Positions 24,345 through 32,713 of a stretch of DNA of 64,000 nucleotides are shown piece after piece. The notes beneath the pieces are model-generated. The model saw only the letters and a list, made by a program, of their open reading frames with translations. It made no database searches and was not told where the DNA came from. The stretch lies in NCBI GenBank assembly GCA_964444835.1, contig CAYUIT010000005.1:1-64000 (forward strand), given 5' to 3'. Within the stretch, counting starts at the first letter, position 1, and each line of letters opens with the position of its first letter. Both the position numbers and the translations under genes were made by a program. Origin of the DNA: CADEED01 sp964444835 (GTDB taxonomy: Bacteria; Pseudomonadota; Gammaproteobacteria; Steroidobacterales; Steroidobacteraceae).

Positions 24345-26384
24345 TTACAGCCGCGCTGCGAGCGTCGTGCCGTCCCGAATCGCTCGCTCGGCATCGAGCT
24401 CCGCCGCAAGCTTGGCGCCGCCGATCACATGCACGGATTTGCCGAGCGTTTGCAGCGCCGCGACCAAGTCGGTGACGGATTCTTGACCCGCGCAAATGAT
24501 CACAGAATCGGCCGGCAGCACTTGCTCGCGCTCGCCCACCGTGATGTGCAGCCCCGCATCGTCGATGCGGCGATAGTTAGCACCGCCGATCATCTCGACA
24601 CCGCGGTTCGCAAGCGTCGCACGGTGGATCCATCCGGTCGTGCGTCCGAGATCGGCTCCCAGACGCGATGACTTACGTTGCAGCAGCCACACCTTGCGTG
24701 GCGCGGGCCGCTTGTGGGGCGCGATCAAACCACCGGCCACCTTAACTTGCGGATCGATGCCCCATTCCTCGAGAAACTCGCGCGCAGCTTCTGCCGCACT
24801 CGCGTGCGTTGGCGCCGTAAGGAAGGTCGATACGTCGAAGCCAATGCCCCCCGCTCCGATGACGGCAACTTGCGCCCCAGCCACTTTGCGACCGGACAGC
24901 AGGTCGGAATACAGAATTGCTTTGGGGTGATCGATACCCGGAATCTGCGGCACACGCGGAACGACCCCCGTTGCGATCACGATCTCATCGAAACCCGCCG
25001 CGGCCAATTCTGTCGCCGTCGCTTTCGTGCCAAGCCGCAGCGTCACGCCCGTCAGATCGAGACGCTTGCGAAAGTAACGCAGTGCATCGCGGAAATCTTC
25101 TTTGCCGGGGACTTCACGCGCGTAGCGGAACTGGCCGCCGACTTCCAGGTCCGCTTCGAACAACTCCACTCGGTGACCGCGTTCGGCGGCAGCCGCCGCG
25201 CAGGCAAGGCCGGCGGGACCCGCTCCCACGACGGCAATTCGCTTCGGCGCTGCGACTTTGTGCAGCACGAGTTCGGTCTCGTACGCTGCGAACGGATTGA
25301 CCAAGCACGTCGCGCGTTCCCCCAAGAACACTTTGTCGAGACACGCTTGGTTGCAAGCGATGCACGTGTTGATCTCATCCACGCGACCCGCCGCCGCCTT
25401 GTTAGGCAATTCGGGATCGGCTAACAATGGCCGCGCCATCGACACCATGTCGGCGGCGCCACTCGCCAGAATACCCTCCGCGACGCCGGGCTCGTTGATG
25501 CGGTTCGTGGCGATGACGGGTAATGTCGCGGCAGCCTTGATCCGCGCTGACACCCAGGAGAACGCACCGCGCGGCACCATGCCTGCAATCGTTGGAATGC
25601 GCGCTTCGTGCCAACCGATACCCGTGTTGAGGAGGCTGGCGCCGGAGCCGTTGAGCTCGCGCACAAACCAATCGATCTCCTCACCGGTGAGACCACCCTC
25701 GACGAGATCCAGCCCCGACACGCGAAAGATGATGATGAAGTCGCGCCCGACCGCCGCACGCGTGCGACGCAAGATCTCGAGCGCAAAGCGCGCGCGATTC
25801 GCGAGCGACCCGCCCCAGTCATCGGTACGCTGATTGGTCCGCGGCGCGAGGAACTGATTGATCAAATAGCCCTCGGAGCCCATCACTTCGACGCCGTCGT
25901 AGCCCGCTTCGCGGGCCAACTCAGCACACTTCACGAAGTCGGCGATCTGGCTTTCGATGCCACCCACGGACAATTCGCGCGGCCGGAATTTATTGATCGG
26001 CGCTCGCAACGGCGATGGTGCCACTAACAACGGATGGAATGCATACCGGCCGGTGTGCAAGATCTGCATGCAGATTTTGGCATCGTGCGCATGCACAGCG
26101 TCCGTCACAAGCCGATGCCGCGCCACCTCGCGACGTGCCGCCAGCTTGCCCGCGAACGGCGCAACCCACCCCGCACGATTCGGCGCAATCCCGCCGGTCA
26201 CGAGCAGCGCTGCGCCACCCCGGGCGCGTGCTGCAAAATACGCCGCGAGCTTGGGGTAGTCGCGTGCACGATCCTCGAGCCCCGTGTGCATCGACCCCAT
26301 CACGATGCGATTGCGCAAGCGAGTGTGGCCGAGATCGAGAGGCTCGAATAACTTCGGGTACGGGGAAACTGCAGCAGAGTTCAA
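24345..26384 (-). CDS. fadH: NADPH-dependent 2,4-dienoyl-CoA reductase
   Basis: Reduces 2,4-dienoyl-CoA during beta-oxidation of unsaturated fatty acids. The 679-residue protein has an N-terminal FMN-binding Old-Yellow-Enzyme barrel (RNRIVMGSMHTGLED, GYDGVEVMGSEGYLINQFL, TDDWGGSLANR). A 4Fe-4S cluster site follows (CIACNQACLDKVFLGERATC), then FAD and NADPH Rossmann domains (VVGAGPAGLACAAAAAERGH and VIGAGGIGFDVSTFL). It is complete. It lies 12 bp from both neighbours in a minus-strand operon with an exporter and kynA. Confidence 0.95.
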   Translation of the reverse strand: MNSAAVSPYPKLFEPLDLGHTRLRNRIVMGSMHTGLEDRARDYPKLAAYFAARARGGAALLVTGGIAPNRAGWVAPFAGKLAARREVARHRLVTDAVHAHDAKICMQILHTGRYAFHPLLVAPSPLRAPINKFRPRELSVGGIESQIADFVKCAELAREAGYDGVEVMGSEGYLINQFLAPRTNQRTDDWGGSLANRARFALEILRRTRAAVGRDFIIIFRVSGLDLVEGGLTGEEIDWFVRELNGSGASLLNTGIGWHEARIPTIAGMVPRGAFSWVSARIKAAATLPVIATNRINEPGVAEGILASGAADMVSMARPLLADPELPNKAAAGRVDEINTCIACNQACLDKVFLGERATCLVNPFAAYETELVLHKVAAPKRIAVVGAGPAGLACAAAAAERGHRVELFEADLEVGGQFRYAREVPGKEDFRDALRYFRKRLDLTGVTLRLGTKATATELAAAGFDEIVIATGVVPRVPQIPGIDHPKAILYSDLLSGRKVAGAQVAVIGAGGIGFDVSTFLTAPTHASAAEAAREFLEEWGIDPQVKVAGGLIAPHKRPAPRKVWLLQRKSSRLGADLGRTTGWIHRATLANRGVEMIGGANYRRIDDAGLHITVGEREQVLPADSVIICAGQESVTDLVAALQTLGKSVHVIGGAKLAAELDAERAIRDGTTLAARL

Positions 26385-26396
26385 GGTGGGTCGCCT

Positions 26397-26708
26397 TTAC
26401 AAGTGCTCGACATCTTCGCGGCGCACTTGCGTGGGCACATTGGGCCAATCACTGAAGGGAAACGGCAGCCGCTCGGAGTTAAAAGTCAAAAACTCGATCA
26501 GTTGTTTGGCGTAGATCCCAAGACCTGCGCCGAAGCGCGTGAGATCGGCATTAGCTCGCTGCGACACCAGACTCAATACCAATTGCGCAATCGTCGTGAT
26601 CGCGAGCGCCCAGCACAGAATCCAGAACACGAAACCAAACAGAATGCTGTACAAAATGCGGGCACCGATTCCCAAAGGTGTCGGCAGGGTCGCCGGGACT
26701 TCGCTCAT
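26397..26708 (-). CDS. DUF4389 membrane protein
   Basis: The 103-residue protein has one long hydrophobic stretch (about residues 16-48: ARILYSILFGFVFWILCWAL and on), probably two TM helices, followed by a conserved C-terminal segment FGAGLGIYAKQLIEFLTFNSE that is the DUF4389 signature. The GAGG is 8 nt before the ATG. It lies 3 bp after the repeat protein of the exporter operon. Function unknown; context suggests the cell envelope. Confidence 0.78.
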   Translation of the reverse strand: MSEVPATLPTPLGIGARILYSILFGFVFWILCWALAITTIAQLVLSLVSQRANADLTRFGAGLGIYAKQLIEFLTFNSERLPFPFSDWPNVPTQVRREDVEHL

Positions 26709-26711
26709 AGA

Positions 26712-27470
26712 TCAACCTCGAGATGTGATGCGAGCCGCCCAGCGGCGCGCAGTGGAATACTCAGGTGCAACTAACAAGGCCTGCTCAAACGCCTCACGGG
26801 CGCCGAGCGCATTGCCTTGATCGAGCAGTGCGCGCCCCAGATAGACGTACGCCTCCGCAGCGCCCCAGCTCGGCACACGCACGGCGCCGCGACGCTCGGC
26901 TTCGAACAACGCCACCACATCGCGACAACGATCGACGAGCCGACCACGCGCGGCCTTGTCGTTCGTGACTCGATCGAATTCGAGTGCAAGTTCGATCAAC
27001 CGCACGCGCGGATTCTTCGGCGCCGCACGCAACGCGCGCCGCAAGTGATTCGCGCTACTCGAACCTGCGAGCGGTGCCGTCACTCGCGTGACCACGGCGA
27101 CAACGCCAGCACAAGCCGCACGGAGCGTTTTTGCTTCGACGAACTTTGGATCTTGCTCCTCGACTTGCTTCGCCGTATCGGCGCAACGATCGGCAGCCTC
27201 CTTGGCGACGCTCGGCTGCTTCTCGGTCGCAATCTGCGCGCGTCGATAGTCCGCCAGCGCCCCAAAGTACCGCGTCAGCGCGTCGGCCTCGGACGCGCGC
27301 GTCTCACGCGCCACATCTTCGAGCGCACGCAGATCTTCCGTGAAGAACGCGTACTGCACGCGTCCCTCCAAGTCGATCATGGCGCTCGTCGGCGCGTCAT
27401 CGGCCAGCGCGTCGACACCGACCCACATCGTGCAAAAGACACCGGCCCACACAACTCGGGAAATCATCAT
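26712..27470 (-). CDS. Exported helical-repeat protein of the ABC exporter operon
   Basis: The 252-residue protein has a signal peptide (MMISRVVWAGVFCTMWVGVDALA, cleavage before DDAPTS). An all-helical body follows, ending in a TPR-like unit (AEAYVYLGRALLDQGNALGAREAFEQALLVAPEYS). The ATG at 27470 overlaps the permease stop as ATGA, which decides the start; a longer reading would run through the permease gene. I do not recognise a named family. It is likely a periplasmic adaptor or accessory of the neighbouring transporter. Confidence 0.72.
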   Translation of the reverse strand: MMISRVVWAGVFCTMWVGVDALADDAPTSAMIDLEGRVQYAFFTEDLRALEDVARETRASEADALTRYFGALADYRRAQIATEKQPSVAKEAADRCADTAKQVEEQDPKFVEAKTLRAACAGVVAVVTRVTAPLAGSSSANHLRRALRAAPKNPRVRLIELALEFDRVTNDKAARGRLVDRCRDVVALFEAERRGAVRVPSWGAAEAYVYLGRALLDQGNALGAREAFEQALLVAPEYSTARRWAARITSRG

Positions 27471-28660
27471 CCGGCTCGCAATCCCGACACGATCGGCGCG
27501 CGCGCGGCACGAATGCCCGGCACGAGGCCACCGATCGTGGTCAGCACGAGTCCGTACAAGATGCCGGTCGCAACCAAGCTCGGTGTCACGGTAAACGCGA
27601 ACGTGATCTGACTGAAATTCTGCCAATTCAAAGTCGAGCTCCGCATGCCGTTCAAGAATGCATACGCCAGTATGCCACCCAACAGCCCGCCGATCGCGCC
27701 CAGAACGAGGGCTTCAACGAGCACGGACACCACCACCGGCGTAGCGCCAAAGCCCATCGCACGCATCGTCGCAATTTCACGCACGCGATCCGCAACCGCG
27801 TTGTACATGGTGTTGAGCGCCGCAAACACGGCACCCAAGCCCATCATGACCGCGAGCGTCCACCCCGCCGAACTCACCAGTGCTTGCAGAAACTGCTGCT
27901 GCTCGGCATAGAACACGCTCTCGCGCTCAATGCGCGCGTTGACGCGCGGGTCGCGTGCGACTGCCTCCTTGAAGGTGTCGAAAGCACCGGCATTCTGCAG
28001 CTTCACGCGAATCGACTGGTAGAACGAACCGCGATTGTAAGCTTGCTGCACGACACGCGAGTCGCCCCACACCTCGGATTCCGCAACGCCCCCGCCGTCG
28101 GTGAACACACCGACGATGCGCCAACGACCGGGACCCCAATTGACTTGGCTGCCAACTTCAAGCCCCTCGTATTGCAACGCTGCGCCGCGCCCGACGACGA
28201 TCTCATTCGTACCGGGCTCGAACATTCGCCCCTCGATCAAGCGAAAGTTCTTGCGAATGCTGGGCGCGAACGGGCCCACGCCGCGAAACGGAACGTTCGC
28301 AGCGCTCGTCTTGCCGCGGATCTGCGCGTCAACGACGACATACAACTCGGGCGACACCACAGATTGGCGCCCACCGAGGCGCAGCACGCTCGGCGCATCG
28401 CCTACGATCGGAATGAGATCTTGGGTAATGCCACTCGTCAGCTCATCCGTCGAGCCCGAGCGCAACAGGATGGCGACATCGTCTGAACCCGATTTCTCCA
28501 GCGCCGCACGAAAGCCCTCCGCGATCGACAGCACGGCAACCAGCACGAGCGTGACACCGGCGACACCGACGATGGCAACGAGCGAAGATGCCCACCGCGC
28601 CGGGAGGTTGCGCAGATTCATGCCGGTGACGGCGACAACTTGCTCGAATGCCGTGGCCAT
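27467..28660 (-). CDS. ABC transporter permease, MacB/FtsX type (second)
   Basis: The 397-residue permease has an N-terminal TM (LVAIVGVAGVTLVLVAVLSIAEG), a large periplasmic MacB-PCD domain (about 50-260) and three C-terminal TM helices with the FtsX core (REIATMRAMGFGATPVVVSVLVEALVLG). GGAG lies 8 nt before the ATG. It pairs with the adjacent permease and the ATPase as a heteromeric mechanotransmission-type exporter. The substrate is unknown; candidates are lipids, lipoproteins or small peptides. Confidence 0.88.
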   Translation of the reverse strand: MATAFEQVVAVTGMNLRNLPARWASSLVAIVGVAGVTLVLVAVLSIAEGFRAALEKSGSDDVAILLRSGSTDELTSGITQDLIPIVGDAPSVLRLGGRQSVVSPELYVVVDAQIRGKTSAANVPFRGVGPFAPSIRKNFRLIEGRMFEPGTNEIVVGRGAALQYEGLEVGSQVNWGPGRWRIVGVFTDGGGVAESEVWGDSRVVQQAYNRGSFYQSIRVKLQNAGAFDTFKEAVARDPRVNARIERESVFYAEQQQFLQALVSSAGWTLAVMMGLGAVFAALNTMYNAVADRVREIATMRAMGFGATPVVVSVLVEALVLGAIGGLLGGILAYAFLNGMRSSTLNWQNFSQITFAFTVTPSLVATGILYGLVLTTIGGLVPGIRAARAPIVSGLRAG

Positions 28661-28663
28661 CGT

Positions 28664-29830
28664 CTAGCTCCGCCGCAGCGCCTCCGTGATCCGGAGACGC
28701 ATCGCTGATAGCGCAGGCCACAGGCCGGAGAGCACGCCCGTCGCCACCATCAAGACGAGTGCGACTGCCGTGATGCGCGGCGTCACCTCGAAGATCGGCA
28801 CGAACTGACGAATTGCCGGACCGACCGCCTCGACTGCAAGGAATCCTAGTGCCAGTCCTAACAACCCGCCCGCGAGCGCGAGTGTCACCGATTCTGCCAG
28901 CACCAGGCCAAGTATCTGCCGCGCACTGAAACCCAGAGTCTTCAGCACGCCAATCTCACTGGTGCGCTCGCGAATCGCTTGCGCCATCGTGTTGGCGGTC
29001 ACGAGCAACATTGTAAAGAACACCGCGGTCACAACCGAGATCAGAATCGTGCCGATGCTGCCCACCTGATCCGCGAACTGCTTCGCCATGGCCTTCTCGG
29101 TGGACGTCTTGGTCTCCGCCGAAGAATTCCGAAACAACTCATCGATCCGCCGCGCCACGTTGAGCGAGTTCGCCGGGTCGCTCACTTCGACCACCAGCCA
29201 CCCCACCTGGTCGCGCCCACGTCGAATCGACTCGTTGAAATAGTCATAGTGAAAGAACACGCTCGCCGTATCGATTCCCGCGCCACCTTCCCGCAAGCGG
29301 TAGATGCCACGAACAACGAACTCCCACGTGTCGCCGCCATCGACTTTGCGATAGATGGCCGAGCGTATCGGCAGCTTGTCACCGACTTTCAAGCCATAGC
29401 GCTGAGCGATGCCCTCGCCGATCAGCGCGCCCTGCCGGTCGGCGATCCACTGCAAGCGTTGTTCGCTCGGCAAATCGATCTCAGGGTACATGCTGAGAAA
29501 CCGCTTCGGCTCGGTGGGGTAGACAGGAATCTGCGTTTTACCGTCGCGGAACACGCCCCCGAACCAACTGAAGGACGCCACTTCTGCGACACCGACGACG
29601 CCGCGCACGCGCTCGACATAGGCGACTGGCATCGGCTGGATGATCGACACCTTGTTGAGCGTCATCAACCGTGAATTGCCCACCATATTGACCGACGTCG
29701 CGAATCCAGAGCGCAACGCCTCCAGCAACGCGAACATCGTAAAGGCGACGACGACCGACGCCAATGTCAGCACCAAGCGCATCGGCCGGCGCTTCAAGTT
29801 CGCAACGACAAGCGGCAGCCACGCTAACAA
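28664..29830 (-). CDS. ABC transporter permease, MacB/FtsX type (first)
   Basis: The 388-residue permease has the same layout: N-terminal TM (RLVLTLASVVVAFTMFALLEAL), periplasmic domain, and C-terminal FtsX region (AIRERTSEIGVLKTLGFSARQILGLVLAES). The start codon is TTG at 29830, supported by GAGGAG 7 nt upstream and by spacing 1 bp after the ATPase stop. The TTG is itself part of one copy of the window-wide TTGTTAG heptamer. It is distinct in sequence from its partner, so the transporter is a heterodimer. Confidence 0.88.
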   Translation of the reverse strand: MLAWLPLVVANLKRRPMRLVLTLASVVVAFTMFALLEALRSGFATSVNMVGNSRLMTLNKVSIIQPMPVAYVERVRGVVGVAEVASFSWFGGVFRDGKTQIPVYPTEPKRFLSMYPEIDLPSEQRLQWIADRQGALIGEGIAQRYGLKVGDKLPIRSAIYRKVDGGDTWEFVVRGIYRLREGGAGIDTASVFFHYDYFNESIRRGRDQVGWLVVEVSDPANSLNVARRIDELFRNSSAETKTSTEKAMAKQFADQVGSIGTILISVVTAVFFTMLLVTANTMAQAIRERTSEIGVLKTLGFSARQILGLVLAESVTLALAGGLLGLALGFLAVEAVGPAIRQFVPIFEVTPRITAVALVLMVATGVLSGLWPALSAMRLRITEALRRS

Positions 29831-29831
29831 C

Positions 29832-30530
29832 TCACGTCTCCTCGCGCTCCAAGCGGCCTTTCTCCAGATGCAAGGTGCGCTTCGCTCGCTCGGCGGCCCG
29901 CGGATCGTGGGTCACCATGATGATGGTTTTGCCAAAGTCGCGATTGAGCGCATCGAGCAGATTGAGCACCTCATCACCCGATTTGCGATCGAGATCTCCG
30001 GTCGGCTCGTCACACAACAGCAGCGTCGGGTCCGTCACGATGGCACGCGCAATGCCTACGCGTTGCTCTTGACCGCCCGACAACTCGCGCGGCTTGTGTT
30101 TGGCGCGATTGGCGAGCCCCACGAGCTCGAGCGCGACATGCACCCGCTTCATGCGCTCGGCCCGCGGCAAGTTGGTGAGCAGCAACGGCAACTCCACGTT
30201 GCGCTCCGCCGTGAGCACGGGTAACAAGTTGTACATCTGAAAGATGAAGCCCACGTGATCGGCGCGCCAACGCCCGAGTGCAGCGTCGCTCAAGCGATCG
30301 ATGGCGAGCCCATCGACCTCGATGGAACCTGAGGTCGGTCGATCCAGGCCACCCAACAGGTTGAGCAGCGTCGTCTTGCCCGAGCCCGACGGGCCCATCA
30401 AGGCGACGAAATCCCCGCGCGGCAGATCGAGATCCAGCGCTTGCAGCACCTTGACGACTTCGCCGCCGCGTTCGTATTGCTTCGTAACGCCGCGAAGCCT
30501 AACAACCGGTACGGATGAAGTTGAGCTCAT
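29832..30530 (-). CDS. ABC transporter ATP-binding protein, MacB/LolD type
   Basis: The 232-residue ATPase has Walker A GPSGSGKTTLLNLLGG, Q-loop region FIFQMYNLLPVLTAERNVELPL, the signature LSGGQEQRVGIARAI, Walker B TLLLCDEPTGDLD and the H-loop VTHDPRAAERA. The motif QxYNLLPxLTAxxNVELP is the hallmark of the MacB/LolD/FtsE group. The ATG overlaps the hlyD-like stop as ATGA. It energises the two permeases downstream. Confidence 0.93.
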   Translation of the reverse strand: MSSTSSVPVVRLRGVTKQYERGGEVVKVLQALDLDLPRGDFVALMGPSGSGKTTLLNLLGGLDRPTSGSIEVDGLAIDRLSDAALGRWRADHVGFIFQMYNLLPVLTAERNVELPLLLTNLPRAERMKRVHVALELVGLANRAKHKPRELSGGQEQRVGIARAIVTDPTLLLCDEPTGDLDRKSGDEVLNLLDALNRDFGKTIIMVTHDPRAAERAKRTLHLEKGRLEREET

Positions 30531-31759
30531 TCCGCTTGTTTACGCCGCACGCGCAGTCCCGGCGCGAGGCCTTCGACCACCGGCGCCACGACCCACTCGC
30601 CGGCCGCAAGGCCCGCCTCGACAAGCACCGCGGCGTCGCGCTCCACACCCAACGTGACGGGCCGTCGCTCGACGCGTTCGTCTTTCAGCACCCACACGAA
30701 GCTCGCAGCCCCTTCGCGCACCACCGCACTCACGGGTACTCGGGCCTTGGCCACGGCTTGTGATGCAGGCTCTTTCGCTTCATCGAGGAAGCGCACCTTG
30801 ATCCCCATGTCCGGCAGGATGCGCGCATCGAGTTGGTCGAAACCGATGCGAACCCGCACCGTGGCCTTCTGACGATCCGCAGTGGGCACGATATTGATGA
30901 CGCGGGCTGCGATCGGATCCTCCGGATACGCATCGAGCGTCGCTTCGACGCGCTGACCCGGCGTGACGCGATTGATGAAGGACTCGTTCACGTCGACCTC
31001 GATCTCGCGTGAGTCCATATCGACGATCGTGGCGATGCCCGTGCGCGTGAAGCCGCCGCCCGCCGAAATGGGGGACACCGTCTCGCCCGGTTGCGCATCC
31101 TTCGACACGACAACACCGGCGAACGGCGCGCGAATTTCGAGATCCGCGAGATCGCGCCGGCGCAGCGCCACGCCGGCCTCGGCCACCTTGCGCTGCGCTT
31201 CTTGCGCGGCGAGTCTTGCCGTCAATGCAGCGACGTCGGCGCGTGCCGTATCGAGCGCGGTTTCGCTGACGAGCGCTTGCGCACGCAACGACTCCGTGCG
31301 CGCCAAGTTGCGCTTTGCCTCCTCGAGCCGCACCGAAACTTCGGCCAAGTTCCGGCGCGCCGCCTCGAGTTCGCGTTGCGACAGCTCGGCTTGCACAAGC
31401 ACCGAGGCAGGATCCAGCCGCGCCAGCAACTGGTCCTTCGCCACACTGGCACCCTCTTCGAACAACACTTCAGTGATACGCCCTGTCACCTTGGAAGACA
31501 CGGTCGCCATGCGGCGCGCGACGACGTAGCCCGACGCATTCAGCACCGCACCCGCCGGCCCGCCGCCGCCCACGGCTTCCGCCGCGACTACATCGACAAT
31601 CGGCCCGCGCGGCTGCAAGGCGAACGCAGCGATGATGAGGGCGACAACGCCGAGCGCGATCCACAGCCAACGCTTCCGCGGCTGCTTGGATTCGTAGCGG
31701 TCGCCCGCGACGTCGCGCTCGATACGCAAAGATTCGAGAGACTGGTTGTCGAGCGGCAT
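30527..31759 (-). CDS. HlyD/MacA-type periplasmic adaptor
   Basis: The 410-residue membrane-fusion protein has a cytoplasmic N-terminus, one TM (WLWIALGVVALIIAAFALQ, about residues 28-48), a lipoyl half (SKVTGRITEVLFEEGASVAKDQ), a coiled-coil hairpin (about 100-190), the second lipoyl half (IRAPFAGVVVSKDAQPGE) and beta-barrel domains. It links the ABC exporter to an outer-membrane TolC protein, which is not in the window. ATG at 31759 is chosen because a longer frame crosses the tatD promoter. It heads the nine-gene run 31759 to 22730. Confidence 0.9.
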   Translation of the reverse strand: MPLDNQSLESLRIERDVAGDRYESKQPRKRWLWIALGVVALIIAAFALQPRGPIVDVVAAEAVGGGGPAGAVLNASGYVVARRMATVSSKVTGRITEVLFEEGASVAKDQLLARLDPASVLVQAELSQRELEAARRNLAEVSVRLEEAKRNLARTESLRAQALVSETALDTARADVAALTARLAAQEAQRKVAEAGVALRRRDLADLEIRAPFAGVVVSKDAQPGETVSPISAGGGFTRTGIATIVDMDSREIEVDVNESFINRVTPGQRVEATLDAYPEDPIAARVINIVPTADRQKATVRVRIGFDQLDARILPDMGIKVRFLDEAKEPASQAVAKARVPVSAVVREGAASFVWVLKDERVERRPVTLGVERDAAVLVEAGLAAGEWVVAPVVEGLAPGLRVRRKQAE

Positions 31760-31804
31760 GCGCGATTCTCTACTCGTTGGAACGCTGGGATCGGCTAGAA
31801 TTCG

Positions 31805-31817
31805 GGCGAATTTCGCC
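31805..31817. promoter_or_regulatory. 13-bp palindrome in the adaptor/tatD divergent promoter
   Basis: GGCGAA-T-TTCGCC is a perfect odd palindrome 18 bp before the tatD start and 46 bp before the adaptor start. It could be a shared operator. An AT-rich TTATAT (31825-31830) follows it just before the tatD GTG. Confidence 0.35.
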
Positions 31818-31834
31818 GCAGAAATTATATCAGC

Positions 31835-32656
31835 GTGACCGCGTCCGCATCCGCCCATCCCGACCCGCTGATCGACATCGGGATCAATTTGGCGCACGAC
31901 AGCTACGACGCCGATCGCGATCACGTGATCGCGGCGGCGCGAACCTCTGGTGTCGTGCAAATGGTGATCACCGGTTCGTCGCTCGCCGGTACGGCACGCG
32001 CGCTCGACATTGCGCGTGCGCAGCCACACACCTTGTTTGCGACGGCGGGTGTCCACCCACATCACGCGACCGAACTCACCGCCGAGCAGCGCGCGGCGCT
32101 CGAAACACTGGCCGCGGACCGCGGCTGCGTGGCCGTGGGCGAATGCGGCCTCGACTACTTTCGCAATTATTCGCCCCGAGAAGCGCAGCTGCGTGCGTTC
32201 CACTTGCAGCTCGAGATTGCCGCGCAGGTGCGCAAGCCCGTGTTCTTGCACCAGCGAGATGCGCATGACGACTTCGTCGCCGTACTACGCGAGCATCGCA
32301 CCAAACTTGTCGGCGGCGTGGCGCACTGCTTTACCGCAGGCGCGAAGGAACGCGACGCGTACCTCGAACTCGATCTCGCCATCGGTATCACCGGGTGGAT
32401 TTGCGACGAGCGACGCGGGACCCATTTGCATGCGATCGTGCGGCATATTCCGCAAGGAAGGCTCATGCTCGAAACCGACGGACCGTATCTTCTGCCGCGC
32501 GATCTCAAGCCCGCACCCAAGTCACGCCGCAATGAGCCGCAGTATCTGCCGCATATCGCGCGCACCGTGGCACGGGCTCGCGGCGAATCTGTGGCCGAAC
32601 TCGCAGCCCACACCACGGCGGCCGCGCGTACGCTGTTCGGGCTACCCGCGCCGTGA
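31835..32656 (+). CDS. tatD: TatD-family metal-dependent deoxyribonuclease
   Basis: The 273-residue protein closely tracks E. coli TatD: LIDIGINLAHDSYDADRD, TAGVHPHHA, GECGLDYFRNYSPREAQL, VAHCFT, GITGWICDERRG, LETDGPYLLPRDL and SRRNEPQYLPHI. TatD is a 3'-5' exonuclease on DNA and RNA used in DNA repair and RNA quality control. The GTG start (31835) has no Shine-Dalgarno and lies 4 nt after TTATAT, so it may also be leaderless. No tatABC genes are nearby. Confidence 0.93.
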   Translation: MTASASAHPDPLIDIGINLAHDSYDADRDHVIAAARTSGVVQMVITGSSLAGTARALDIARAQPHTLFATAGVHPHHATELTAEQRAALETLAADRGCVAVGECGLDYFRNYSPREAQLRAFHLQLEIAAQVRKPVFLHQRDAHDDFVAVLREHRTKLVGGVAHCFTAGAKERDAYLELDLAIGITGWICDERRGTHLHAIVRHIPQGRLMLETDGPYLLPRDLKPAPKSRRNEPQYLPHIARTVARARGESVAELAAHTTAAARTLFGLPAP

Positions 32657-32713
32657 GCGCGCAGCGCGATGCGATAATCGAATTTAAGTATTTCTATTAA
32701 GGTATTGATAATT

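Noticed and set aside
24678..25424. 248-codon open frame antisense to fadH
   Set aside because: It lies wholly inside the FadH flavin and iron-sulfur region, which is clearly coding on the other strand.
28979..29674. 231-codon open frame antisense to the first permease
   Set aside because: Composition is typical of a shadow frame and no domain is recognisable; the permease is conserved.
31760..32266. Upstream extension of the HlyD-like frame
   Set aside because: It would cross the divergent promoter and the tatD gene antisense; the adaptor fold begins after the ATG at 31759.
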